Assembly (NCBI RefSeq): GCF_002776695.1
Contig: NZ_LFJC01000003.1
Location: 6,287,225-6,351,224, forward strand
Direction of reading: 5' to 3'
DNA: 64,000 nt
Origin: Bradyrhizobium nitroreducens
Lineage (GTDB): Bacteria; Pseudomonadota; Alphaproteobacteria; Rhizobiales; Xanthobacteraceae
The position numbers and the translations under genes are program-made. The notes below the pieces were generated by a model that did no database searches, was not told the DNA's origin, and worked only from the letters and a program-made list of their open reading frames with translations. Below, in pieces: positions 52,236-59,811 of this stretch. Within the stretch, counting starts at the first letter, position 1. The number at the start of each line of letters is the position of its first letter.

Positions 52236-52365
52236 CGTGTCCCGGACGCGCTGCAGCGTGAAACGCTGCTGCGCCGAGCCGGGACCCATGCGACCCCGCG
52301 CACGACGAGAGATGGGCCCCGGCTCAGCAGCGCATCACTGCGTGCTGCGCCGCGTCCGGGGCACG
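52236..52365. repeat. Dispersed palindromic repeat, family A (copy 3)
   Basis: CGTGTCCCGGACGCGCTGCA at the left is answered by GCGCCGCGTCCGGGGCACG at the right, with inner GCTGCTGCGCCGAGCCGGGA and GGCCCCGGCTCAGCAGCGC blocks inverted. It is the most symmetrical of the four copies. It ends 28 bases before the CoA ligase stop codon. Confidence 0.75.
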
Positions 52366-52392
52366 GGAGCAACGAGTGCGGTCATTTTGCAG

Positions 52393-54243
52393 TTACAACC
52401 CGATCCACGCACCTGACGCATCGTCGTTCAATCGCGCCACCGCATCCGCACGCCGCGTCAGCACGGCGCGCTGGTTGATGTAGCCCTTGTCGGTGATCTC
52501 GCCGCCGTCGACCGAGGGCGGCTCGGCAAGCAGCAGCGCGCGCGTCGCGTGGCCGGAGGAATTGGGGCCCTGCTGCTTCAGTTTCGCGAGCCCTTGCGCG
52601 ATGGCGGTCCTGACCTTGTCGTGCGCGAGCACCTCGGTCACATCAGCCGTATCGCCCAGGCCGGCATGCGCACGGCAAGCCGCGATGTTCGGGAACACCA
52701 GGAAGCGCACCTCGTCGCCGCCGTGACCGGCGACGACGATATCCTGCGCCAGCGGTGCGAGCGCGGCGATGCCGGCGACGCGCAGCGTGCCGACGCTGAC
52801 CCAGGTGCCGGAATTGAGCTTGAAGTCTTCCGCGACACGGCCGTCGAAGAACAGGCCGCGCTCCGGCCGCTCGCGATCAGCAAGCTTCACCGCATCGCCG
52901 ATGAGATAAAACCCCTCTTCGTCGAAGGCCTGCCGGGTCAGCTCGGGCGCCTTCCAATAGCCCGGCGTGACGTTGGGACCGCGCACGCGCACCTCGAGCT
53001 TGTCGCCTGACGTGACCAGCTTCAACTCGGTGCCCGGAATCGGCACGCCGATATTGCCGGAGCGCTCGGCAAGGAAGTGGCAGTCGGTCGCAAGCGGCGA
53101 AGTCTCGGTCGAGCCCCAGGCCGAGACCATCGGCAGCGCGCGGCCGACCGTTTTGAGCGAGAGCTCTTCGAGCGCGTCCCAGAGATTCTGCGGCAGCGCG
53201 GCGCCGGCATAGAAGGCGAACTTCACCTCGCTGAAGAAGCGGCGGCAGAGCTCCTCGTCGCCGCGCAGTGCCGCGATCAGCATGTCGAAGCCGCGCGGCA
53301 CGTTGAAATAGACCGTCGGCATCACGCTTTTCAAATTGGCGAGCGAGGTCGCAAACAGCCCGGGCGCGGGCTTGCCGCCGTCGATATAGAGCGAGCCGCC
53401 GTTGCGCAGCACGAGATTGAAATTGTGGTTGGCGCCGAAAGTGTGGCTCCAGGGCAGCCAGTCGAGAATGACGAGATCGCCGCGTCCCGGCTGCAGGAAG
53501 GTCCAGGTCTGCGCCTTGGCCTGCTGGCTCGAGGTCAGCATGCGCTGGGTGTTGATGACGGCTTTCGGCACACCGGTCGAGCCCGACGTGAACAGGAATT
53601 TGGCGATCGTGTCGGGCGTCACCGCGGCGAAAGCCGCCGTGACCTCGGCGCTCTCCGGCGTCGCCGCGACCTCGCGGAAGGCGAGCGCGCCGGCATCACC
53701 CTCCTTGCCGCTGATGAGCTGCGCGCTGTGCAGCGGTTCGATGGCTGCCAGCGCGGCCGCGAACGGCCCGGTCGCGGAGACATAGATCGCGCCGGGATCG
53801 AGCAGCGTGATCATGCTCTTGAGCTTTTCGAAATCCCTCGACATCAGCGAATAGGCCGGCGAGATCGCGGCCGAGGGCACGCCGACATGCTGGGCGGCCA
53901 GCGCGAGCAGCGCGTGATCGACGCTGTTGTCGGAGAGGATCGCGAGCGGGCGTTCCGCGCTGAGGCCCTGCGCCAGAATCCAGGACGCTGCCGCACGCAC
54001 CCGGCGCAGCGCCTTTGCGTAGGTGACCGTGGTCCAGGGCGCATCGATATGGCCCCGCTCCGCAAGGAAGATCGCATCGGGCGTCTGCCGGGCGAAATGC
54101 TCCAGCCAATCGCCGACGCAGCGCGCGCTGCTACCTAGCGATTCGGGCGAGCGCAGCAAGATGCTGCCGTCGGCGCGGCGCTCTGCGACGGTCCGTGGCG
54201 TTGCGAACAGGCCAGCAACGTCACCGCGTGGGGCGACAGTCAT
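52393..54243 (-). CDS. Feruloyl/p-coumaroyl-CoA synthase
   Basis: A 616-residue adenylate-forming CoA ligase of the feruloyl-CoA synthase branch, longer than ordinary acyl-CoA synthetases. The phosphate loop is LFTSGSTGVPKAV, and WLPWSHTFGANHNFNLVL and AWGSTETSPLATDCHF are landmarks of this branch. The usual C-terminal lysine domain is replaced by the form with VDGGEITDKGYINQRAVL. It activates hydroxycinnamates (ferulate, p-coumarate) for side-chain cleavage. The start at 54243 is set by a strong GGAGGGAGG ribosome site. It is divergent from a MarR regulator, as couB and couR are in Rhodopseudomonas. No hydratase/lyase gene is adjacent. Confidence 0.88.
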   Translation of the reverse strand: MTVAPRGDVAGLFATPRTVAERRADGSILLRSPESLGSSARCVGDWLEHFARQTPDAIFLAERGHIDAPWTTVTYAKALRRVRAAASWILAQGLSAERPLAILSDNSVDHALLALAAQHVGVPSAAISPAYSLMSRDFEKLKSMITLLDPGAIYVSATGPFAAALAAIEPLHSAQLISGKEGDAGALAFREVAATPESAEVTAAFAAVTPDTIAKFLFTSGSTGVPKAVINTQRMLTSSQQAKAQTWTFLQPGRGDLVILDWLPWSHTFGANHNFNLVLRNGGSLYIDGGKPAPGLFATSLANLKSVMPTVYFNVPRGFDMLIAALRGDEELCRRFFSEVKFAFYAGAALPQNLWDALEELSLKTVGRALPMVSAWGSTETSPLATDCHFLAERSGNIGVPIPGTELKLVTSGDKLEVRVRGPNVTPGYWKAPELTRQAFDEEGFYLIGDAVKLADRERPERGLFFDGRVAEDFKLNSGTWVSVGTLRVAGIAALAPLAQDIVVAGHGGDEVRFLVFPNIAACRAHAGLGDTADVTEVLAHDKVRTAIAQGLAKLKQQGPNSSGHATRALLLAEPPSVDGGEITDKGYINQRAVLTRRADAVARLNDDASGAWIGL

Positions 54244-54323
54244 GTGTTTCCTCCCTCCGCCCGGATCCGGGACCGGCCGCAGCCTCGTTCCGGGCTGCCT
54301 TGGCCATAATGTTGGGCAGGACA

Positions 54324-54344
54324 ATTGTTGTCGTCAACAACAAT
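54324..54344. promoter_or_regulatory. Inverted repeat between CoA synthase and its MarR regulator
   Basis: ATTGTTG-TCGT-CAACAACAAT holds the exact dyad TTGTTG/CAACAA (54325-54330 and 54335-54340). It lies about 80 bases upstream of the synthase start and 90 bases upstream of the regulator, a natural position for a CouR-type repressor that responds to hydroxycinnamoyl-CoA. Confidence 0.6.
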
Positions 54345-54434
54345 CTTTCCTTCATGACCGCCGAGCGCTAGGCTCTTCTTCCGCTCCCCGCGCGCGGGGA
54401 GCGGCGAAGCGGACCTTGCAGGGAGAGAAAGTCG

Positions 54435-54935
54435 GTGAGAACGACGTCGCGCGAGACCGGGGATTCCTCACGCAAACGCGCGGGCAACGGCGCGGCGGTC
54501 CGCGACGTCGCCGACGACATCGGCCTCGACGCGCTGGTCGGTCACGCCGGCTATGCGGTGCGGCGCTTCCAGATCTGGATCTTCCAGGACTTCATCAAGA
54601 CGCTTGGCGCGGTGGACATCCGGCCGACGCAATATTCGGTGCTGACGGTGATCGGCGCCAATCCGGGCCTGTCGCAGATGGCGGTGGCCAAGCGCCTCGG
54701 CATCGAGCGCGCCCGGCTGGTGCATCTGCTCGACAGCCTCGAGCAGCGCAAATATGTGAAGCGGGTCAAGTCGAAGGCCGATCGGCGCTCCCACGCGCTG
54801 CATCTCACCGCACATGGCGAGACGGCGCTGGCGAAATTCAAGCGGCTCGCCGCCGAGCACGAGCGGCATGTCGAGGACAAGATCGGCAAGGAAAACCGGG
54901 AGCAGCTGCTGCGGATCCTTGCCGGCTTCACCTGA
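54435..54935 (+). CDS. MarR-family regulator (CouR/FerR-like)
   Basis: A 166-residue MarR protein with a GTG start at 54435, eight bases after GGGAGAG. The winged helix has RPTQYSVLTVIGANPGLSQM, IERARLVHLLDSLEQRKYV and the wing RVKSKADRRSHALHLTAHG. It is divergent from feruloyl/coumaroyl-CoA synthase, as couR is in Rhodopseudomonas palustris, where p-coumaroyl-CoA is the inducer. The function is inferred from context and family. Confidence 0.83.
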   Translation: MRTTSRETGDSSRKRAGNGAAVRDVADDIGLDALVGHAGYAVRRFQIWIFQDFIKTLGAVDIRPTQYSVLTVIGANPGLSQMAVAKRLGIERARLVHLLDSLEQRKYVKRVKSKADRRSHALHLTAHGETALAKFKRLAAEHERHVEDKIGKENREQLLRILAGFT

Positions 54936-55127
54936 TCCGGACCGCCCAATATTTATGCAGATGCCCGTAACAGGGCGCTGGCACGACCACCTGACGGGTC
55001 GCCGAAATATCTCCCAACTCACTGATCCCACGATAATATCCCGGGCGACCATCCTGCCTGGATTCTGTACACAATGGCACATCGCTTGCTTCAATCCGGG
55101 TGAAGCATGGTGCCGGAGTTTTGACGC

Positions 55128-56936
55128 ATGGGGGCTGAGCAGCCTGAAACGATCGCCGCGATTGTGGCCGCGCATCGCGCGGGCACGCTGACGCCGGCGC
55201 ACACGATCGCGCGGGCGTATCAGCGCATCCGCGATTACAACGATCCGGCCGTCTTCATCAGCCTGCGCGAGGAGAAGGATGCGGTCGCGGAGGCCGAGAA
55301 GCTCGCCGCGCGCGCGGACGCCGCCAGCCTGCCGCTCTACGGCGTGCCGGTCGCGGTGAAGGACAATATCGACGCACTGGGCTTTGCGACCACGGCGGCC
55401 TGCCCGGCCTTTTCGTATACGCCCGCACACGATTCGACCGCGGTGGCGCGGCTGCGCGCGGCCGGCGCCATCATCATCGGCAAGACCAATCTCGACCAGT
55501 TCGCAACCGGCCTCGTCGGGGTGCGCTCGCCCTACGGCATCCCCCGCAATTCGATCCGCGAGGATCTCATCCCCGGCGGCTCGAGCTCCGGCTCCGCGGT
55601 CGCGGTCGGCGCAGGTCTCGTGCCGCTGTCGCTCGGCACCGACACCGCAGGCTCCGGCCGCGTGCCGGCGATGCTCAACAACATCGTCGGGCTGAAGCCT
55701 AGCCTCGGCATGATCTCGAATACGGGGCTCGTGCCGGCCTGCCGCACGCTCGACTGCATATCGGTCTTCGCGCTGACGGTGGATGATGCTGCACTCGCCT
55801 TGTCCGTGATGGCAGGGCCGGACCCGACTGACCCGTTCTCACGCGACCGGCCGCTGGGCGCGATCACGCCGCTTCCGCCAAGCTTGCGCCTCGGCGTGCC
55901 GCGCAACGGACAGCTGATCTTCTTCGGCGACAAGAAAGCGGAGACCGCCTACGCCGACGCCCTGAAGCGCTGGACCGCGCTCGGCGCAACGCTGGTCGAG
56001 TTCGACCTCGAACCGTTCTACGAGACGGCGCGGCTCCTCTATGAGGGCCCCTGGGTCGCCGAGCGTTATCTCGTGATCAAGGATCTCCTCGCGTCGGCGC
56101 CTGACGCGATTCATCCGGTGACGCGCGAGATCACCGCCGCCGGCGCACGGCTGACGGCGGCCGACACCTTCTCGGCGCTGTATCGTTTGCAGGGCCTGCG
56201 CTGGATCGCCGAGCGCACCTTTGCCGATATCGACGCGCTGGTGCTGCCGACCGCGCCGACGGCCTACACGACCGCGCAGGTGCTCGCCAATCCGATCGAG
56301 CTCAACAGCAGGCTCGGCACCTACACCAATTTCGTCAATCTGCTCGATCTCTGCGGCCTCGCTTTGCCGGCCTCACTGCGCGCCGACGGCGTTCCGTTCG
56401 GCATCACGCTGCTGGCGCCCGCGGGGCGCGATGCGATGCTGGCCAGCATCGGCCGCGTTTTCCATGCGGACACCAGGTTGAGTCTCGGCGCAAAGGGTAC
56501 GGCGCAGGCGCCGCTCGCGCCGCTGACCGCAAACACGGGCGATGAGATTCCCGTTGCCGTGGTCGGCGCGCATCTGTCCGGTATGGCGCTGAACGGCGAA
56601 TTGACGGCACTGAACGGCAAGCTGATCGAGGCGACAAAGACTGCGCCGGACTACAAGCTCTATGCGCTGAAGACAACGCCGCCGAAGCCGGGCCTGCTGC
56701 GCGTCGCGACCGGCACGGGCGCCGCGATCGAGCTGGAGATCTGGTCGCTGTCGGCGGCGGCGTTCGGCAAGTTCGTGAATGCGATTCCGGCGCCGATGGC
56801 GATCGGCACGCTGCGGCTCGCGGATGGACGCAGCGTGAAGGGATTTCTGGTCGAGCCCGAAGTGCTGGGCGATGCGCGGGATATCACCGCGTTTGGGGGA
56901 TGGCGGAAGTATATGACGGAAGGTGCGAAGGCGTAA
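55128..56936 (+). CDS. atzF: Allophanate hydrolase AtzF
   Basis: A 602-residue amidase-signature enzyme with an extra C-terminal domain (about 470-602), the normal AtzF layout. The catalytic triad is Lys78 (VAVKDN), Ser152 (GGSSSGS) and Ser176 (DTAGSGR); the spacings 74 and 24 equal those of the characterised AtzF triad Lys91-Ser165-Ser189. It splits allophanate to ammonia and CO2, the last step of cyanurate and biuret use. It is transcribed toward the gntR-atzHEG-dpp operon and stands alone on the plus strand. Confidence 0.92.
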   Translation: MGAEQPETIAAIVAAHRAGTLTPAHTIARAYQRIRDYNDPAVFISLREEKDAVAEAEKLAARADAASLPLYGVPVAVKDNIDALGFATTAACPAFSYTPAHDSTAVARLRAAGAIIIGKTNLDQFATGLVGVRSPYGIPRNSIREDLIPGGSSSGSAVAVGAGLVPLSLGTDTAGSGRVPAMLNNIVGLKPSLGMISNTGLVPACRTLDCISVFALTVDDAALALSVMAGPDPTDPFSRDRPLGAITPLPPSLRLGVPRNGQLIFFGDKKAETAYADALKRWTALGATLVEFDLEPFYETARLLYEGPWVAERYLVIKDLLASAPDAIHPVTREITAAGARLTAADTFSALYRLQGLRWIAERTFADIDALVLPTAPTAYTTAQVLANPIELNSRLGTYTNFVNLLDLCGLALPASLRADGVPFGITLLAPAGRDAMLASIGRVFHADTRLSLGAKGTAQAPLAPLTANTGDEIPVAVVGAHLSGMALNGELTALNGKLIEATKTAPDYKLYALKTTPPKPGLLRVATGTGAAIELEIWSLSAAAFGKFVNAIPAPMAIGTLRLADGRSVKGFLVEPEVLGDARDITAFGGWRKYMTEGAKA

Positions 56937-56943
56937 CCGGTCT

Positions 56944-57073
56944 CGTGTCCCGGGCGCAGCGCATCACGCAGTGGTGCGCTGCTGAACCGGGACCCATGGA
57001 GTTGCTGTGCGTGATGGATAGATGGGTCCCGGCTCTGCGGAGCAGCGCTGCGCGCTGCACCGCGTCCGGGACG
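56944..57073. repeat. Dispersed palindromic repeat, family A (copy 4)
   Basis: CGTGTCCCGGGCGCAGCGCA at the left is answered by GCTGCACCGCGTCCGGGACG at the right, with inner GTGCGCTGCTGAACCGGGAC and GTCCCGGCTCTGCGGAGCAG inverted. It fills the gap between the convergent atzF and gntR genes. Confidence 0.75.
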
Positions 57074-57081
57074 CGGATGCA

Positions 57082-57804
57082 TCACACCGACACCGCGTAG
57101 ATCTCATACTCCCCGCGCACCAATTCGATATGCGCGCGCATCGCGACGGCGGCGCCCTGCTTGTCGCCGCGCATGATGGCGACGACGACGCGGTCGTGCT
57201 CGGCCTGCGATTTGGCGAGACGACCGAGATTGCGGAACTGAGCGCGGCGGAACGGCTGCACCCGAACGCGCGTCGCCAGCGTGATCTCGGCGATATAGCC
57301 GTTCTGCGATCCTGCATAGATCGCGTTGTGGAAGCGTTCGTTGACCTCGTGAAAGCGATCGGGATTTCCGGTGTAGCTCAGCACCCGCAGCTCTTCGTGG
57401 ATCGCCTCCAGGCCGTGGCGCTCGGCGGCCGACATGCGCTCGGCGGCAAGGCCGGCGCACAGCGCCTCCAGCTCCGCCATCGCCTCGAACATGCCTGTCA
57501 GCCGTTCGAACGAGGGCTGCGCCACCACCGCGCCACGATGGGCACGCGCCTCGACGAGGCCGCTGGCGACCAGCTGACGCAACGCCTCGCGCACCGGCGT
57601 CCGCGAGACGCTGAAGCGGCGCGCGATGTCGGTCTCGTCCAGGGGCGAGCCGGGAGCGAGGGCGCCGCGCACGATCTCGTCGGCGAGCTGCAGGCGCAGC
57701 TCCTCGGCGCGCGTGACCTTCTGCACTGATGGCGAGGCACGGTCGACGCGGGGCACCACCGGCTCGGCCGGCAAGGCTCCGGGCGGAAAGTCGTCAAGCG
57801 TCAT
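57082..57804 (-). CDS. GntR-family (FadR/FCD) transcriptional regulator
   Basis: A 240-residue regulator. The winged helix (about 30-95) includes LADEIVRGALAPGSPLDETD and SVSRTPVREALRQLVASGLV. The FCD effector domain follows, with metal-binding type residues in NPDRFHEVNERFHNAIY and SQAEHDRVV. It is the last gene of the dpp-atzG-atzE-atzH operon, starting 4 bases after atzH, so it is most likely the regulator of nitrogen-compound use. The start at 57804 is the first ATG compatible with family length. Confidence 0.87.
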   Translation of the reverse strand: MTLDDFPPGALPAEPVVPRVDRASPSVQKVTRAEELRLQLADEIVRGALAPGSPLDETDIARRFSVSRTPVREALRQLVASGLVEARAHRGAVVAQPSFERLTGMFEAMAELEALCAGLAAERMSAAERHGLEAIHEELRVLSYTGNPDRFHEVNERFHNAIYAGSQNGYIAEITLATRVRVQPFRRAQFRNLGRLAKSQAEHDRVVVAIMRGDKQGAAVAMRAHIELVRGEYEIYAVSV

Positions 57805-57808
57805 ACGG

Positions 57809-58201
57809 TCAGGTCTCTTTCGGCTCGTCGATGATGCTGACATGGGCGGCGACCACACGCCAGCCCTCGGGAAAGCGAATCCAGGTCTGCATCTGCCGGC
57901 CGACCTTGCCGGGCGCCGTGTCGCGATAGAACAGGGTGGAGGCCACGGCGGTGTCGCGGCCATAGCTGGAGATGACGGTCCTGGCGGTGCGGCGGTTGAG
58001 GCCGACCGGCGAGCGCGCGGCGCGGAAGCCGTTGATCGCCTCATAGCCGTAGAGGTTCTCGCCGATGCCGTAGCGCAGCGTGCGGGGATCGTTGCGGAAC
58101 AGCTCGCCGAGCACGGCGACGTCATTGGTGATGAGCGCCTGCTCGTAACGATCGAACGCGGCTTTGACTTCCGCGATCACCTCGGGGAGATCGATCTCCA
58201 T
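57809..58201 (-). CDS. atzH: AtzH-like protein (NTF2 fold, DUF3225)
   Basis: A 130-residue NTF2-like protein with the family text ALITNDVAVLGELFRNDPRT and TWIRFPEGWRVVAAHVSI. In Pseudomonas sp. ADP, AtzH is a decarboxylating amidohydrolase acting on 1,3-dicarboxyurea, the product of AtzE, giving allophanate for AtzF. The position here, 12 bases after atzE, supports the same role. It was assigned by family and neighbourhood, so a different small-amide substrate is possible. Confidence 0.83.
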   Translation of the reverse strand: MEIDLPEVIAEVKAAFDRYEQALITNDVAVLGELFRNDPRTLRYGIGENLYGYEAINGFRAARSPVGLNRRTARTVISSYGRDTAVASTLFYRDTAPGKVGRQMQTWIRFPEGWRVVAAHVSIIDEPKET

Positions 58202-58213
58202 CTCAAATTCCTC

Positions 58214-59608
58214 TTAAAGTCCCCTCGGGGCCGGCGCCGACACCACACCCATCTTTTCCAGGGCGTGCGCGACGCGGAGCGCGATGTCCTCGCGCCATGG
58301 CGCAGCGATGATCTGCACGCCGATCGGCAGCGGTTCGAGCGGAACCGGGACGGCGACCACCGGCAGTCCGATGAAGGAAATCGGCTGGGTGTGGATGCCG
58401 ATATTGGCGCGCACCGGCAGCTCGACGCCATCGAGATTGAAATTCACCTGGCCGAGCTTCGGCGCAGTGCAGGGCGTCGCCGACGCGATCAGCACGTCGA
58501 CCGATTTGAAGATCTTGGCGAGCTCGGCGCGATACCAGCGGCGGAACTTTTGCGCGCGGTCGACCAGCGCTGCCGGCACCATGGCGCCCGCGATCAGCCG
58601 GTCGCGCACGGCCGGATCGAAATCGTTCGCCCGCTGGCGCAGGCGATCGAGATGCAGCGAAGCACCTTCGGTGGTGGAGATGACATAAGCCGCCGCGCGG
58701 GCGCGCGCGGCCTCGGGGATGTCGACCACCCTCGTTGCGCCGAGCGCCTTGGCGACGCGGCTGACGGCCTCGACGGCTTCCGGAAACACGTTCTTCTGGA
58801 AGTACCCGCCGGCGATGGCGATGCGCAGGTCCGAGACCGGATTGGCGATCAGCGGCAGCGTCGGCTCCAGCCCGCGCGTGGTGCAGGCGCTGTCCTCCGC
58901 GTCCGGGCCCTGCATTGCATCATAAGCGAGTGCGAGATCGGCGACGGAGCGCGCGAACGGACCGAGATGGTCGAGGCTCGCGACGAACGGGAACGAGCGC
59001 GCCCGCGACAGCCTTCCATAGGTCGGCTTCAGCCCAAAGATGCCGCAGAACGAGGACGGCACGCGGATCGAGCCATTGGTGTCCGAGCCGAGCGCGATCG
59101 GCACCAGCGCGCCACCGACGGCACTGCCCGAACCGCCCGAGGAACCACCGGTCATCCGCGTGGTGTCATGCGGATTGCGCGAGGGGCCGTCATGGACGTT
59201 CTCGCCGGTGAAGTCGTAGGCGTATTCGCCCATGTTGAGCGCGCCGACCAGCACGGCGCCGGCGGCTTCCATCCGCTCGATCAGCGTCGCATCGCGCGCT
59301 GCGGGCGCGCGATCGCGGTTGATCTTCGAGCCCGCGCGGGTCGGGAGCCCTGCGACATCGAAGAGGTTCTTCACCGCGAAGGGCACGCCGGCGAGCGGGC
59401 CGACGTCCTTGCCCGCGGCGATGTCGGCATCGACGGCGCGCGCCTTGGCGCGGGCGCGCTCGGCGGTGACGTCGGTGAAGGAATTGAGGATGCCGTCGTG
59501 CTGCTTGATGCGCGCGAGGGCGGCTTCGGTCGCATCGAGTGCGGACATCTTGCCGCCCGCAACCGCCTTCGCGATTTCGGCGGCCGTCATCTCTGGCTTG
59601 CTGGTCAT
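58214..59608 (-). CDS. atzE: AtzE-type amidase (1-carboxybiuret hydrolase subunit)
   Basis: A 464-residue amidase-signature enzyme. The triad is Lys80 (FAVKNLFD), Ser156 (TGGSSGGSGSAV) and Ser180 (SDTNGSIR), spaced 76 and 24. It forms a heterotetramer with AtzG and deaminates 1-carboxybiuret, the product of cyanurate ring opening. It begins 7 bases after the atzG stop. The ring-opening hydrolase AtzD/TrzD is not in this window, so the true substrate could also be another carbamoylated amide. Confidence 0.88.
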   Translation of the reverse strand: MTSKPEMTAAEIAKAVAGGKMSALDATEAALARIKQHDGILNSFTDVTAERARAKARAVDADIAAGKDVGPLAGVPFAVKNLFDVAGLPTRAGSKINRDRAPAARDATLIERMEAAGAVLVGALNMGEYAYDFTGENVHDGPSRNPHDTTRMTGGSSGGSGSAVGGALVPIALGSDTNGSIRVPSSFCGIFGLKPTYGRLSRARSFPFVASLDHLGPFARSVADLALAYDAMQGPDAEDSACTTRGLEPTLPLIANPVSDLRIAIAGGYFQKNVFPEAVEAVSRVAKALGATRVVDIPEAARARAAAYVISTTEGASLHLDRLRQRANDFDPAVRDRLIAGAMVPAALVDRAQKFRRWYRAELAKIFKSVDVLIASATPCTAPKLGQVNFNLDGVELPVRANIGIHTQPISFIGLPVVAVPVPLEPLPIGVQIIAAPWREDIALRVAHALEKMGVVSAPAPRGL

Positions 59609-59615
59609 GGCAGCA

Positions 59616-59795
59616 TCAGGCGGTGAAGATCGGCGCCGGCTCGGTCTCGTCCGGCAGCGCGAATTCGTCGACGAGGCGCGCGAGCCTCAGCGAGACTTCG
59701 AGATTGGCGCGCACCGCGGGCCGCCAGGCCTCCTCGACCGGCAGCGCCAGCGCTTTCGATACGGCGTCGATATAGTCGTCCAGCGGTTCGGCCAT
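59616..59795 (-). CDS. atzG: AtzG-like small subunit
   Basis: A 59-residue helical protein, MAEPLDDYIDAVSKALALPV onward, related to GatC-like small subunits and matching AtzG, the partner of the AtzE amidase. Its gene lies directly upstream of atzE and 17 bases downstream of the transporter ATPase gene. The ATG at 59795 has GAGAAG before it; a TTG at 59807 would add four residues. AtzG is often missed in annotation because of its size. Confidence 0.82.
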   Translation of the reverse strand: MAEPLDDYIDAVSKALALPVEEAWRPAVRANLEVSLRLARLVDEFALPDETEPAPIFTA

Positions 59796-59811
59796 CTCGC
59801 TTCTCAAACAA

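Noticed and set aside
57626..59626. A 666-codon open frame on the plus strand across atzH and atzE
   Set aside because: Antisense to atzE and atzH, which have intact catalytic motifs; the translated text is low-complexity and shows no domain.
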